Of a DNA stretch of 64,000 bases, positions 13,765-25,600 are shown piece by piece. The position numbers and the translations under genes are program-made. Numbering within the stretch: the stretch's first letter is position 1; each line of letters opens with the position of its first letter. The stretch is taken from NCBI GenBank assembly GCA_008694505.1, contig VZDJ01000219.1:2086526-2150525 (forward strand), read 5' to 3'. The notes under the pieces were generated by a model that did not search any database, had not been told where the DNA came from, and worked only from the letters and a program-made list of their open reading frames with translations. The stretch is from Cyanoderma ruficeps. Its lineage: Eukaryota > Chordata > Aves > Passeriformes > Timaliidae.

Positions 13765-16029
13765 GGAAATAGCACAGCTGCAAATTGCTGAGTTCTCATT
13801 GTAACTTTACTACGTGTGATTAATGATCAGTTTACTAGAGACATGCCTGAACTACCCGAGTAAATGTATTTGAACACACATGTGCATATATTTTATTTAT
13901 TTATTTCCAAATCAACAACACCTTAAAAACATTTTCGCTAATCCAGCCACTTCAACCTTCCTCCTGCCAAGAAGAAAAACTTCCTTGCTTGTTATTCAAA
14001 TACATTTGCACACAGATTCCTGAGAAAGAGTAAATCATTTGAGAATAGTTCCCAACTGTAGAAATTCATATTTTCATATTTAAACAGCAACTCAAAGATT
14101 GAAGCATGACACTGTGATTCATCAGTGGAAGAGATCCAGACCTCAGGATCTGTTGAGAGTCTTTATTGCTTTGGCCTCATTAAAATGGTGCAAACCATGA
14201 GCTAACATAAATCGGTCTCTCTTAATATTCTCTCCCTTAATTTTTTAATAGCTCCACACAAAGGGAAAGGTTAAAACCAATTAAGAGATACAAATACTAG
14301 TATAATTGCCCTAATGAACTGTTAGTTATTAGTTTTAGCCATTTCACTTTTAAAAAAATTACTTCAATTTCTGAATGAATTAGTAATGAGACTCTTTATT
14401 GACCTTCCTTGTTTTTCTGTTCTGTTGTAGGATGAGGTGTGTTGGTATTTTTTAATCCTCATTTTTATTCCCTTTCCTCTTTTACTTCTTTCACTTTTAG
14501 TCTCCAACTTGCAGTTGAAGTAAATCTCAAGTGTTACAGCTGGACAAAGATATCTACATAAGGACTATATTGTAATTCAAACTTCATTCCAAATGGGACA
14601 AAAATATTCTGAACTCATTCCTATGCAGAAAACACTTGTTTTTCTATCTCATTAAGATCATCATACAATATCAACAGATGCTTAAAAGCCTCTAGTGCTG
14701 AAGGAAATGTTGAGAAAATTGAAACAAGTACTTATGAATGATAATCTAATGATACTGCAAAGATTTTACTTTTCTCTACCACATCTAGCAAAATGCACAT
14801 ATACCAACACTCCCTTCACCAAAAGCCAAAACCTGTCATTAAACAGCTATCATTTTTATGCTGCTTCTTACTGGTGGGCACTGTGAGCAGGAGTTCATAA
14901 TTTTACTTCAGAAAAAGTAAAAAGAAAAGAAAAAAGGCCAGGGTTGAAGTGTCCCCGAATTCCCCAGGCCCTCAGTGGCTGCCATGCCCACAGAACAGAA
15001 TATTACCATTACATTACACTCACAGTAAACAAGCATCTGGCTGTCATTTAAAATACAGCTTTTCTCTACTGGTAATAAGAAGCATTTTCTGCTAATTTCT
15101 GTTATCTGTAAATCTCTCCTGGCATTCCAGCTCTGCACTTAATGTGCTGTACATGCTCCACTTTATGCACAATGAACACTGCCATCAAATGTCAGCATGT
15201 CTTCTTGTTATCTTAAAGATAGGCAGGGATTCACTCAATGAAACATCTAAAGAGCAAGAAGATACAGAATAAGGAGATATTTGCCACAGATATTTAACAG
15301 AAACACACACACATATATATCTATACGCATATATATGTATTTTTTTTTCTTTCACACCAGGGAAATAATCACAGTCTTTTGCAATAAAACCTCACTATTA
15401 TTTCTTGTCTAGCTCTGCTAATGTAATTGCAGAATGAGAGCAGAAGTCAAGTTTAGATCAAGTTACTTATGCATCCATCTCCCACACCTCTACAGGACAT
15501 CAGCCCCAGGTTAATTGTACCTGCTCATTTTCAGGTACCAGCCTTTGCCCCCTGCTACTCCAACAGGAGAAGCCAGAAGCTGAGTTTCAAGCAACTCTTC
15601 TATTTTGTTTTTCATACATCCTGTTCTTTTAGACTGCTGGAAAATTAATCTGCAAATGACCCTTAAAAAAATATATGAGCACAGTGCACAGGTGAGAAGC
15701 AGCAGCCTTGCAAAATTAAACTTGTGTAATAAATTTCCCTCCTTGATTTAATGGTGAAAATGACAAGAAACCCAGTTGACTGAATTCACCAGTATGAAGC
15801 CAGTAGAAGGAATTTCACAACTCTGCCATAGGTTTCAAACTTTAAAATGGACAAAATGTTTCATATGCATCACGAATAGCAATATTTTGGTTAAATAAAA
15901 GAGGATTTTTAAAAGTCTTGACCTCTAATTGAGTGCCTATATTTTCAATTTTTATTAAACTGTGTGTCTTATTCACCCCTCATTTAGATGCTTGCAAAAT
16001 AAATATAATTATATCCAACTTAAATAACT
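13765..16029. other. Non-coding stretch with one microsatellite
   Basis: AT-rich DNA. Apart from the CA/TA repeat at about 15,304-15,345 nothing was recognised. Confidence 0.6.
15304..15350. repeat. CA/TA microsatellite followed by T-run
   Basis: (AC)n passes into (AT)n and then ATATATGTA with a T-rich end; imperfect dinucleotide repeat. Confidence 0.8.
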
Positions 16030-16215
16030 TTGGAACCTTGCGCTGCAGGTGCTGGTATGCTGTATCTATTACCATATTTTAAACCCTTTTAAGAAGATTG
16101 CATTAATTTCTATGATAATTTAGAGCCCATAATGCATTCCAAGATGTGAATAGATGTTAATCACCGAGGAATGATTTTCCTGTATACTAACGAAGTCATG
16201 CTGCAACCAGTAACT
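16030..16215. promoter_or_regulatory. Candidate conserved non-coding element
   Basis: A complex, repeat-free block with TTGCGCTGCAGG, GCATTAATTTC, CATAATGCATTCC and ATCACCGAGG words; CpGs are retained in AT-rich DNA. Enhancer-like by texture only. Confidence 0.22.
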
Positions 16216-16429
16216 ACTACTTTTAAAATTCAATATTGCCACTGAAAGACTTGATTAAGATTTGTTAAAGTAACTATACCCCTGATATGGGTTTAAAAAC
16301 CCCAAAGTAATTAACAACTACATCAATAGCTATGGCCTTCCTATCTACAGAAGTCATTAGGACAGAAAATGTTTATACTAGCCAGCTCATTCCTTGCCCA
16401 GTATTATTAAAACTTAGCCATGCATATTT

Positions 16430-16960
16430 AACTCCTGCCACCACCACAGAGCAGGACAGCAGCCAGCTCAAAGACAGCAGGCAGAAAAGAGGCTTTATTA
16501 TTACAGGGATATTATGTTTAATAGCACAGGTACATCACTGAGGGAAAGCTGACAGCTGTGACTGCAGAACTGTGCTGATATTTAGATTGGTAACATTCAG
16601 CCAAAGTTTGCCTCTCATGCAAGTCAAAGCTCAGTGCTTCCATCAGCCTCAACAATCTAACAGAGCAGCATTCAGATTTAAATATCTACACAAACAGGTA
16701 AAAATCCACCATTTGCCTGGAACAAGCCCATTCACAGCTTTTATCCAAGCTGGAAGTAACTAAGGATGCCTTTATGCATTAACCTGCTCATTGCTATTGC
16801 TTCTAGACAGCAGTTAAAGCCAGGATGCAGCACAGGTGAGACACTGCCCTGTCACTGTGAGCAGGGTGACCCAAAAAGAAGGACCATTGATGGACTGGAC
16901 CATTCCAAGGGAAGGGACCCTCAGTGCTCACCCGGGCCAGCTGCCTGGGGGACCAAGGGT
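16430..16960 (-). mobile_element. Possible degraded LTR, antisense
   Basis: On the minus strand the left end reads as an AATAAAG poly(A) signal followed by CCTCTTTTCTGCC and a T/G/C-rich tail, which is the usual R-U5 layout of an avian LTR (complement of about 16,440-16,500). The part further right is GC-richer than the neighbourhood. No TATA box, clear termini or target-site duplication could be placed. It does not visibly align with the two LTRs at 7.3 and 36.4 kb, so it would be another family. An ordinary intergenic sequence with a chance AATAAA remains possible. Confidence 0.3.
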
Positions 16961-17024
16961 GACAGAGTCACAGCCCCTTGCTGAGGGCATTGTCCCTGGG
17001 CCTCAGCCTGGGCCTCTCCAGGAA

Positions 17025-17042
17025 GATGTTCTGGAGAACATC
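17025..17042. promoter_or_regulatory. Palindrome of everted steroid-receptor-like half sites
   Basis: GATGTTCT-GG-AGAACATC is a perfect inverted repeat with a 2-bp spacer. A further AGAACATC follows 4 bp later. AGAACA is the half site of glucocorticoid, androgen and progesterone receptors, but the standard element has the half sites facing inward with 3 bp between. Here they face outward, so binding is uncertain. Confidence 0.25.
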
Positions 17043-17159
17043 TCCAAGAACATCTCTTTAGGGCCTGGGCACCCTGATGAGAACAGGTCCAGCTCAGGGT
17101 ACCAGCACCCTTCTGTGTCTGCCCTGTCCCGACTGAGCGGAACAACAGAACCAAGTCGG

Positions 17160-18403
17160 CATTTCAAAGTTTCCATGTGGCGAAAAGCTTATACATTGAG
17201 ATCTTACAGAGGAAAATTACTGGTTTAACTGGGGTTTTTTTTGTCTGTAGACAACAAGCAGGTTCTGATGAGCAGCTGAAAGTCATTATGATGTTGTGGT
17301 GACTCCAGCTGTTGCTGCCTCTGACCATGATCATCCCACATGCAGAGGGTGTTGGGATGGGGGAGGACTGCAGGCACTCCTTTCTCACTGGAATAAGGAC
17401 TTTTCCTGAGAATCATCTCTTCTTCAAATGTTTAAAAACCAGCAAAAACTTCATTCCACACTCTAAGGTGGGGCTTCAATTTCTGGGGTCTCTCTGATGG
17501 TGTCAGAACAAACCCTGAAATTCATTACGACTGGAAGAAAATCAGTTCCTATGTGAAATATGCATCCAAAAAATATTCAGAAAACTTTGGGGGGGGACTT
17601 CTACATCAACTTTTGTTATGATCACTTCAAAGACTTTGCACTCTTTCTGGCATCATGCGTGACACTGCTGAACACTCAAATTCTGCTGCCTTCAACAGAA
17701 GTTCATTACGCCTTTCCAAAATGTGTCAAAAAGGAGCAGAGAAAATTTAAGACAGCTTAAAAGGTCCCAAATCCTCTGAAACGTAGAAATATAACATTAG
17801 CAATGCAGAACAAATTTGACTTTTGAGATACACTGAAGGATTCTGTAGAATAACAGTTTATTTATTCTTCTTTTACATTTAAACAGTTCACTTTACAAGA
17901 TTAATATCTAATTGAGAAATTAAGTATTTGAGTCTTTACTTACTTTTTTTAAACAACAATCTGGGATAATTTGATGGTTGTGTATTTTTGTAACAGCAGT
18001 CAATGCCATTTGAGCAGTGACAGGATTTAAATTGCCACCAATAAAAATTAAATCATTAGCTGCTAGATGTAGAAAAATTCAGAATCGTGAATTTCCGTCT
18101 CAGAAGACAAGCAGAGAAAGAATTTATTCTCACACATTTTATATAAATAATCACTTAAATCTGTACTTGTTAAGTACAAAATATGTGTTAGCATAACAAA
18201 GTGTCTGGTTCATATAAATGTGATTCTTGCCTTCCTCACTGAAAGAGAAGAAACTATAAAAAATTACAAAACAAAGCAATGGCTTGAGGAATTGAATAGC
18301 TAAACAAGGAAAAGCAGTGTATTTATTGAAAAAAAAATTAGAAAGGCTACAGCATCTTATACCCATGAGTCAGACAGAATTTTAGTAATAACAGTTTAAG
18401 AAG
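17160..18403. other. Non-coding stretch, nothing firm recognised
   Basis: Contains a G8 run near 17,590. At about 17,990-18,110 a complex AT-rich segment has a CNE-like texture but no strong motif. No gene or mobile element was recognised. Confidence 0.55.
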
Positions 18404-18800
18404 GTGACTAAGGACCTAGGCAAAGGTTTCATCTGGGAGCAGTCAGTGAAAGGAGATGCAGGGAGTGCACGGCCTCTGCTGCAGCTCAGAACTCTGCAGC
18501 TTCTCCCCTTCCAGCTGGCAGTGACCCTGGAACCCTGCAGTGCTGGCAGGGAATTTCACACCCCCGTGGGCTCACAAGCACATCCCTGCTCCCTTTTCCC
18601 CAGGGGGTGGCAGCCCTTCCTCCTGCAGCTGGGCCTGGAGGGCTGGGAGAGGAGCAGGCACCGAGGCTCGGTGGGGACACGGGACAGAGCACCAAAGGGA
18701 TCCCCCTGTCCTGGCCCCTGCAGGTGACAGCCCTGAGTTACCCCAAACCACAAAACTTCCCTTGGGGCTGAAGGATGCAAAGGGCTGTTGTGGGGGGGAA
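18404..18800. other. GC-rich patch, possible old repeat
   Basis: G+C is visibly higher than in the flanks, with stretches such as GGGCCTGGAGGGCTGGGAG. Open frames of 107-114 codons overlap on both strands, as expected when stop codons are depleted by composition. No domain is recognisable. It may be an unrecognised repeat or a GC-biased conversion spot. CpGs occur but not at CpG-island density. Confidence 0.35.
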
Positions 18801-20219
18801 AGACTTGCAAACCACAGTGGTAAAGGTGAAAAGGAGAAAACAAAAGTGTGGAGTTGTAAAATCAGCCCAAATCCATGACTTTCTGCTGTAGTAGAGCCCA
18901 GACACTCTAACAGCACAGTCCTACACCACCACCTGTTCCTAAAGCAAAAACCCAGACAAGACTTGCTAGTTCATTTGCCACACCTCCACTGATTAGACTC
19001 AAAATATAGAACTGAAATGAAGAGGAAAATCAGGCCTGCCCACATACTGGAGTAGGAGACAGAGAAAAATAGCAGAAATTAATAGAGTACTCTCACTACA
19101 GAAAAAATGTGTGCTACACTTGGTCAGAAATCTTTCCTCTACAAATTAATGCTTTACACAGCTGGGAAAAAACCAAAATGGCCTGAGCAGGCACCAAGAT
19201 TTATGGATGGATGTCCCTGGGAGCTCTGGGGTCTCCAAAAGACCAAGAGGTCACACTGAATTAACACCAGTTACAGCCACTGAGGAGAGGGGCAGGGAGA
19301 GCAGGGAGCAGAAGTCTCTGTAATAACTCAGCCCACACAGGGACTCTTCTATTTTGGCTCACAAATTCTCCTTCCTGATGTCAAGTGGCTACTTGGGTAG
19401 CTCAAAGAACAAGATCACCAACAAAATGCAAACTGAAATTATTAAAAGTAGCAACAGTTGAATAATGATGATTTGCTTGTTTTCTTTTTTTAAACAGGAA
19501 CTGTAACATCAGTTATGATAAATTTATAAGGGCTTCACAGCCAGCCATGTAAAAAGTGTTGTGTCCTTGACTACAAGATAGGCACTTCAGCCCTTAAAAA
19601 AATAATTGTAATACTTACTTAGAATTCATGACAAATTTTCCAAAATATTTTCCTTTAATTGCAAAGTTTAAGAGGCATTTTCTATCATATAATTTTTGAT
19701 GTCAGTCAACCCACAAAACGCCTCAGCTAGCATTAGGAAGAATTTTCCCGTTTACAGCATCACATTATAATATGTGTACTTTATAGATTTTTATGACTTC
19801 TAATAAAGCATTTGCCCTTTGTCACTGTCAAAAATAAGACAATTACTGCAGCTACCAATTCAGCCTGTTGTGCTGTATGGTTGTCTGGTATATCTTAGAA
19901 AATGAACTTTTAAAAAAAAAATTAACTTGAACTGCACAATGGATGCAGTTAAAAAAGACTACTTTGTATACAGCTGGAAAAAGTATCCCCAGATTCCAAA
20001 TACATTAAAAAAATGAAGATTTAGAGAGAAAAGTTGAAAGCTGAAGACCTGTTTAAAAATTAAAACCAATGGCGATGCACAGAACACGCCAACCAAACAC
20101 CTGATCAGCATTATTCTTTGGGACATCTCACTTCCTTTTAAAGTAACAGCTTTGAGCCAAGTTTCTTTTTCAAAGTCACAATTTCCTAAACCCTCTTTCC
20201 CCATTTAGGCATTTCCCCA
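18801..20219. other. Non-coding stretch, nothing recognised
   Basis: AT-rich DNA without long frames, transposon ends or tandem repeats. Confidence 0.6.
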
Positions 20220-20400
20220 ATATCCTTTTTCTCCCTTGAACGGCCATGCATATTTTGCCAGAAAAAGTCGAAATGCATTTGTGCTGATGCTAAATGTTAA
20301 TAGATTTGCCTAAATGTCTGCTAATAGCACTGCTAGAATTAGCTAGACTAGTAGTGCATGCCTAATGTGTTGTTTTTGTTGTTGCTGCTGTAGCTGTTTT
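20220..20400. promoter_or_regulatory. Candidate conserved non-coding element with POU/octamer-like words
   Basis: A repeat-free block with CCATGCATATTTTGCC, AATGCATTTG, GCTAAATGTTAATAG and GTGCATGCCTAATG. The ATGCATAT and ATGCATTT words resemble POU-factor sites. CpGs are kept in AACGGCC and GTCGAAA. Enhancer function is inference. Confidence 0.28.
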
Positions 20401-21786
20401 CCCTTTTATTTTTTTCCCCCTCAGAAACAACAACAAAAAAAAGACATTTTTAGTAAAATGTTTCTATACATCTGCAGCCTGAACAGCAGCTGTGCCACCA
20501 CCGTGTAACTCTGACACAGCATCGCTGGGATTATAAATCCCAACATTCTACTGCTCCTTTCAATTAAACATGAAAAGTTTAATGTTTCTGTAAATTAAAC
20601 ATGAAGCCCTGACTTTGCCAGCCAAAATATGTCCTTCTATCACCTCTTCTAATTCCTCCAGGTCACTTCTTTTCTTAGCTTCACTCAGTCAGAGGCTGAT
20701 GCTCTTTTTATTAGCGTGTGCTTTCAGAATGTTGTGGGAGAACAAGGCCTTTGAAAACATTTTCTACAGGCCAAAACATTTAATAAATATGCATTACATT
20801 CCCAGAGCTCTAATTTGCTTAGAATCACAAAGCCATTTACACTTGTAAAAGATTTCCAAAATAAACAGCTCTAAGTGGCTTAATTGAACAATCGTATTTT
20901 TAAAACTGAATAATCTGTGAAAATCAGATAATACTATGCTACGAAAAAAATCTGATTTACCAACTTGTTTTTGCAGCCAGTGTACAAATGCACCATTTCC
21001 TCCAAGTCTTCTACTGTTTCAAAATATAATTTATGTAAAAATATCTTAGAATACACCCCCTTCCATTTTTATAAAGGACTGCTAATTTCCAATTGTCAGT
21101 TGACTGAGCCACTTTGAAATATTTTATTTTTATACTTCCTACTGTTACTATAGCGCAGAACAGATACCCATTCCTTCTATTTCTGTTCAAAACATGTTAA
21201 AAGGCTGCATTCTGACTTTAGGCTGCAGACAGAACATCTATTACTCATTTAGAACATACACTGGAGAGCAAAAAAGCCAATAGTTCCTCCAGGTCAAGGA
21301 AACTTTCAGATCTTTAATTAGAAATTCTGGTCCAGAGTCTATGATAATATTAAGTGAAAAACTCAAACCCAATCCTACAAGTCTTTTAATCTATGCCAAA
21401 GGAAACACATGACTGTAAAGGAAAAATAGGAATCAAGTCTGTGATTATATTACCTTTCAGAAAATTTGTTAGCATGTTATTAGCAAAATGTTTATTTGTT
21501 AATTATAGTTTTAATTAAGATACAACAATAAATTATCTTTGCCACATTTCTGCAGATATTTACCACCCCTGAGACTCAGATATCTCATTCTGTATCTGTA
21601 AAGGTAACTGAAGTAAATTAAAGTTATACCATGTGAGCACTCTGCTCACACAAAATCCTCTGAAACTTGGAAGGAGGAATGCGATGCTCCTCCAGATGCC
21701 TCTGCAAACCACCACTGAATAAATGTAACCACTCCCATTCCTGTAAAGAATGTCCCAAACCTCATTTTCAAGAAGGAAATTGCTGA

Positions 21787-21819
21787 TTTTTTATTATTTT
21801 TATTATTTTTATTATTTTT
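21787..21819. repeat. TATTATTTTT decamer repeat (about 3 copies)
   Basis: The 10-bp unit is repeated almost perfectly about three times; a T-rich minisatellite of the kind that often derives from poly(A/T) slippage. Confidence 0.85.
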
Positions 21820-23244
21820 AAACTAATTGCTACACTGTTTGCACAGAGTCTTGCTAATGCTGGTCAGAATTAAAGTGAGGTGGCACAACTGGGAAGGAAA
21901 AGCCTCTACATACCAGACCCATTTGCTATCTGCCTTTGGTGTCACCGGTGTTGCTCATCTCAGTAACCTGAAATTCTCCTGTACAATAAGTTTCTGTCAG
22001 AGGATACCATGTGCAGCTTTTCTGCAAAATACAGCATATTCTGCCCTGCCAGTGAGGCATGTTAAAGAACAGAGATACAGGAAGATGCTTCCAAAACGAA
22101 CTGCAATGAACATGGGTCGTCAGTGAGCTGCAGGTTTAAGGCACAATTCTGATTTAGGTTTGGTAGAACTGCCTTGGTGATGTCTCACAGAAAACACCCC
22201 CAACACAACAACAGCTGCACGGGCAACCTCCCCATAGCCCAGCTTTCCAGCCCTTCTTTTCCACAAGTCAGAAAACTCAAAGTAATGCAAACTAAACCAT
22301 GAATATCTGAAAGGCAATTGTTGGTTGGATGATGAAAGCTAGGAGTCAACCCAACCTCAAATACTTCAAACAGGTCTGAAGTATCAAACCTGTTTTCTGT
22401 GGGTCAAGAACACGACACAACAGCACTCACAGAACCATACTGCAACTGGTGCTTTTTGTGTGTCTGTGGGTTCATCTGATCTGTTGTTTTCTCATCACCC
22501 AACAATTATCTGGGGTTTTATGGTCAAAGCATAACAAGGCCAATATATATCTGCCAGAAAAGCTGCAAACAGCCACGTTCTATAAACAAACCAACAGGCA
22601 CTCAGTTTCACACCAGTGAGGAGGTCGCTGCTCTGCTGACACACACAGAACTCGCTCATGCTGCGCACCACAAGTCTTAAAAAAAACCACTAAGGGATAG
22701 ATGTGTGCAAAATGAAAAATAAGCTATTTAGGCTGGATTTAATTTGTAGTTCCACAGAATTATTAACAAATTAATGCTAGAGAGAAGTATTGATTTTGTC
22801 CTTTAGTTGCAGCTCTTGAAAATGCACAGGAAGAAAGAAATTGTACAGTATTACTCAAAAGCATAAAGTTCATCCAACTGATGAGGTTTCACAGCTTTCC
22901 AACCAACTCTCTCCAGGAAGGAAAACTATTCTTGTTCTCCCATTTAAAAAAGAAAACTGTTTTTCCTCTCTTCAGTTGAAGATTTGCAGCAGAATGGTAC
23001 TTCAGTTTAAAAGGCACTGAGGCTGTTTCTGCCTTAAAAAGTCTTTGGAGTGCTGCTGTTTCTGTATCCCTCTAGTATGCATACTCTGCTACCTTAGTTT
23101 TGTATAAAAAAGAAAAAAGACTAGGTCAAGGATGCAAAATCACCCCATGGCAGAACAAAGAGATCTGACCACTCCTATCCTTTACTGCTGTGCTGCTTAT
23201 TAACTTTATAATTTATCCTAGTAATAGTTTGACATTAGTATCAC

Positions 23245-23282
23245 ANATATATATGTATATATACACACGCACACATACATGT
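23245..23282. repeat. TA/CA microsatellite with an undetermined base
   Basis: (AT)n passes into ATACACACGCACACATACAT. A single n sits at 23,246 at its left edge, which suggests local base-call uncertainty. Confidence 0.85.
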
Positions 23283-25414
23283 GCTCAGACTAAAACAAAA
23301 AATAGCTGAACAATATCCTGGAAGAAATGTGACTTCCTACAACAACAGCAATTGAGAACAAATAACTTACCTTGTTACATCAAATTTTCCAAGGATGCAT
23401 ACAGTATCATTATTTCTGCAGCCATGCTATTTGATTTCATCACAAGATTGAGCAAAAACTCACACTGAGAATGTCTTACACTCAAAAAGGGACTCTTAGC
23501 TGGCCAGATGTATTATTAAACACGTTCAAAGCTGCAAACCAGGGAAAGACATGGGTCCAGCTGCACAAAACTTACACTGGGAAGGCAACACAGAGCACCA
23601 GGTATTTCACTGCATCTGCTCTGAAGTTCTAATGCCTTGTTGTGGCTCCTCCTTATTTTTTTCCCAAACTAAGGAGTAGCACAAGAGGTGAGACTACGTG
23701 ATTTTAATCTCAGCTCTATTACACAGTTAGCATGGCAAGGATTTGTTAGAACCATAATAAAAAGTATGTGATTTGATAATAGAAAGGCTCCCCCAGGAGG
23801 AAATTCCCTTTGTAAACACTAAATCTAATACTTTCATTAGGAGAAGTATTAATGACAAAATGTTAGTAGTGTTAGTAGAAAAAAAACCTATGAAAAATTG
23901 GTATTATTTTATTTTACCCTGTGTATTCTAGGAGAAGCAAACAGCTTTAGATTTTGATTAGATGATTTTGATCATCAAAGTTCAACCTTTGACAATGAGC
24001 TGTTTGAGAAGCCCTGCTTTACCAATTGAAGCCTGTACTACATAAAGGCATTTCTAGTAGAAAGACAGGAAGGAAACAGAAAGCAGAGCTACCCATTTCT
24101 TCAAAGATCCTAGCAAAATGTCCTAAAAAATCCACAGGGCATACTCTTCTGTAGAATACTTTATACTGCAATGTGATCATGAGAAATATGCACATATTTC
24201 ACCCTGCTCACCTCCACAGAGGTGCTCACAGTCACAGCCAATTTCTGCAGTGGTGCTGTCAGCACAGCTGTGTGGAAGTATAAAAGATTTGCTGCACTTA
24301 GAAGGCAACACCTTGAGCTCTTTAATTCCAATTCCTTTAGCTCATGGAGCAGCTGGTGACAGAGAAGTGGACTACAGCTGACATCACAAATCATGCAGTC
24401 CATGCCCTCTCTGCCCACCCTCTGCTGGTAACCCTTTCTTTGCCTTCCCTTTCCCCATCCATCAGCCAATGATTCTCCAAACCACGACCCTTAAACCTGT
24501 GTGAAGCTGTTAAAGGATTCTGGGCACAGGTAAAACCATTCTGAAATAAAGACAGCTTAAGCAAGGTACAGTCACCATTACCAAAAGCTTCCCGATCTTG
24601 AAGCAAAGACAACCCAAAGCTAAACCAAAAGCTTCAGTGGATTGCAAGCAGCAGTAATCTGGGGCATCTACAAATGCCAAGGGTTTGCATCATTTGGGAC
24701 TTCACCTACAGAGCATATTACAGCCCATCATTACAGTGCTTTTCACCTGCACAGGAGTCTCTGATCTTGCTGGACATTCAGCAGGCAATCCTTGCCCTGG
24801 TCAGATGGCAGAAGTACAGAACTCATCCTGTGGGCTTGGGACTCGAGCAAGGAAGTTCAAATCACAGAGACACAACGACCCAAACTGGACCCAGTCACTG
24901 GCTTTGCCTTACAGTGCTTTACAGAGCTGCTTCTCCTTTCACATGATTTTATTTTATCCCCTTACATCCCCTTATTCAAGGAATAAGTTCTATTCAGGCC
25001 TCACTCTGTCTACTAGCATGCTACTTGTTTTCTGCTCAAAACTTGCATTTAACTGACCCTGCTGTTCACTGACATCGCAGAAGATTTGCACAGAAGAATA
25101 CAACACTTCTCCACCTCCCTCAAGGTGAAACTGTGACAAAGAGTAGCAGAACCTCCTGGCTGTCACAGCCCCATCGTGACCTGAAACTCAGAAAAGCCAG
25201 GGTCTGTATCTGTTTATAGAGAGGCTGATAAATATTCTAAATATTCTCACTGGAGGCCCCTGAGATGATACAGAGATACTGCCACACCTCTTCTCAATCT
25301 CATTATTGATGTGTATGTACCTTTGTAATTCTGGCTTCATTTGTTGTGCTTACCCATGTGCCATTTCCTGTCTTCATGTTGTCAGCTTATGTTTCATTCT
25401 TTTAATAGAAAATA

Positions 25415-25600
25415 GTTTATGAGCGAACGCCTGGAGAAACGAATCCTGAATGATGTGTGCTTTTGCACTTGTCAATCTTCTCCAGTCTTTAGCTTAAGAT
25501 CTTTTGATAATCTTTCTATTTGAAATGCCGGCAGGCTGTAGTTTAGCACCATTTTAGTTCAGATGAACAATAGCGTTTAGAAAAGAGTGACAGAGAGGAT
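25415..25600. promoter_or_regulatory. Candidate conserved non-coding element
   Basis: The block starts with GAGCGAACGCCTGGAGAAAC and keeps several CpGs in an AT-rich setting. It also has CTTGTCAATC, TTTTGATAATC, AATGCCGGCAGG and AATAGCGTTTAG. It has no repeat character and no usable open frame. The retained CpGs and unbiased word content suggest constraint. Confidence 0.3.

Larger units (their letters stand above)
20401..25414. other. Non-coding stretch with simple repeats
   Basis: About 5 kb of AT-rich DNA with no recognised gene. It holds the decamer repeat at 21,787-21,819 and a TA/CA microsatellite at 23,245-23,282. The 123-codon plus-strand frame at 24,685-25,056 has no recognisable domain and overlaps other open frames, so it is treated as chance. 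Confidence 0.55.

Noticed and set aside
16836..17228. 130-codon plus-strand frame as an exon
   Set aside because: It lies in a GC-richer patch beside a possible LTR. The proline/glycine-rich peptide follows from composition and there is no domain.
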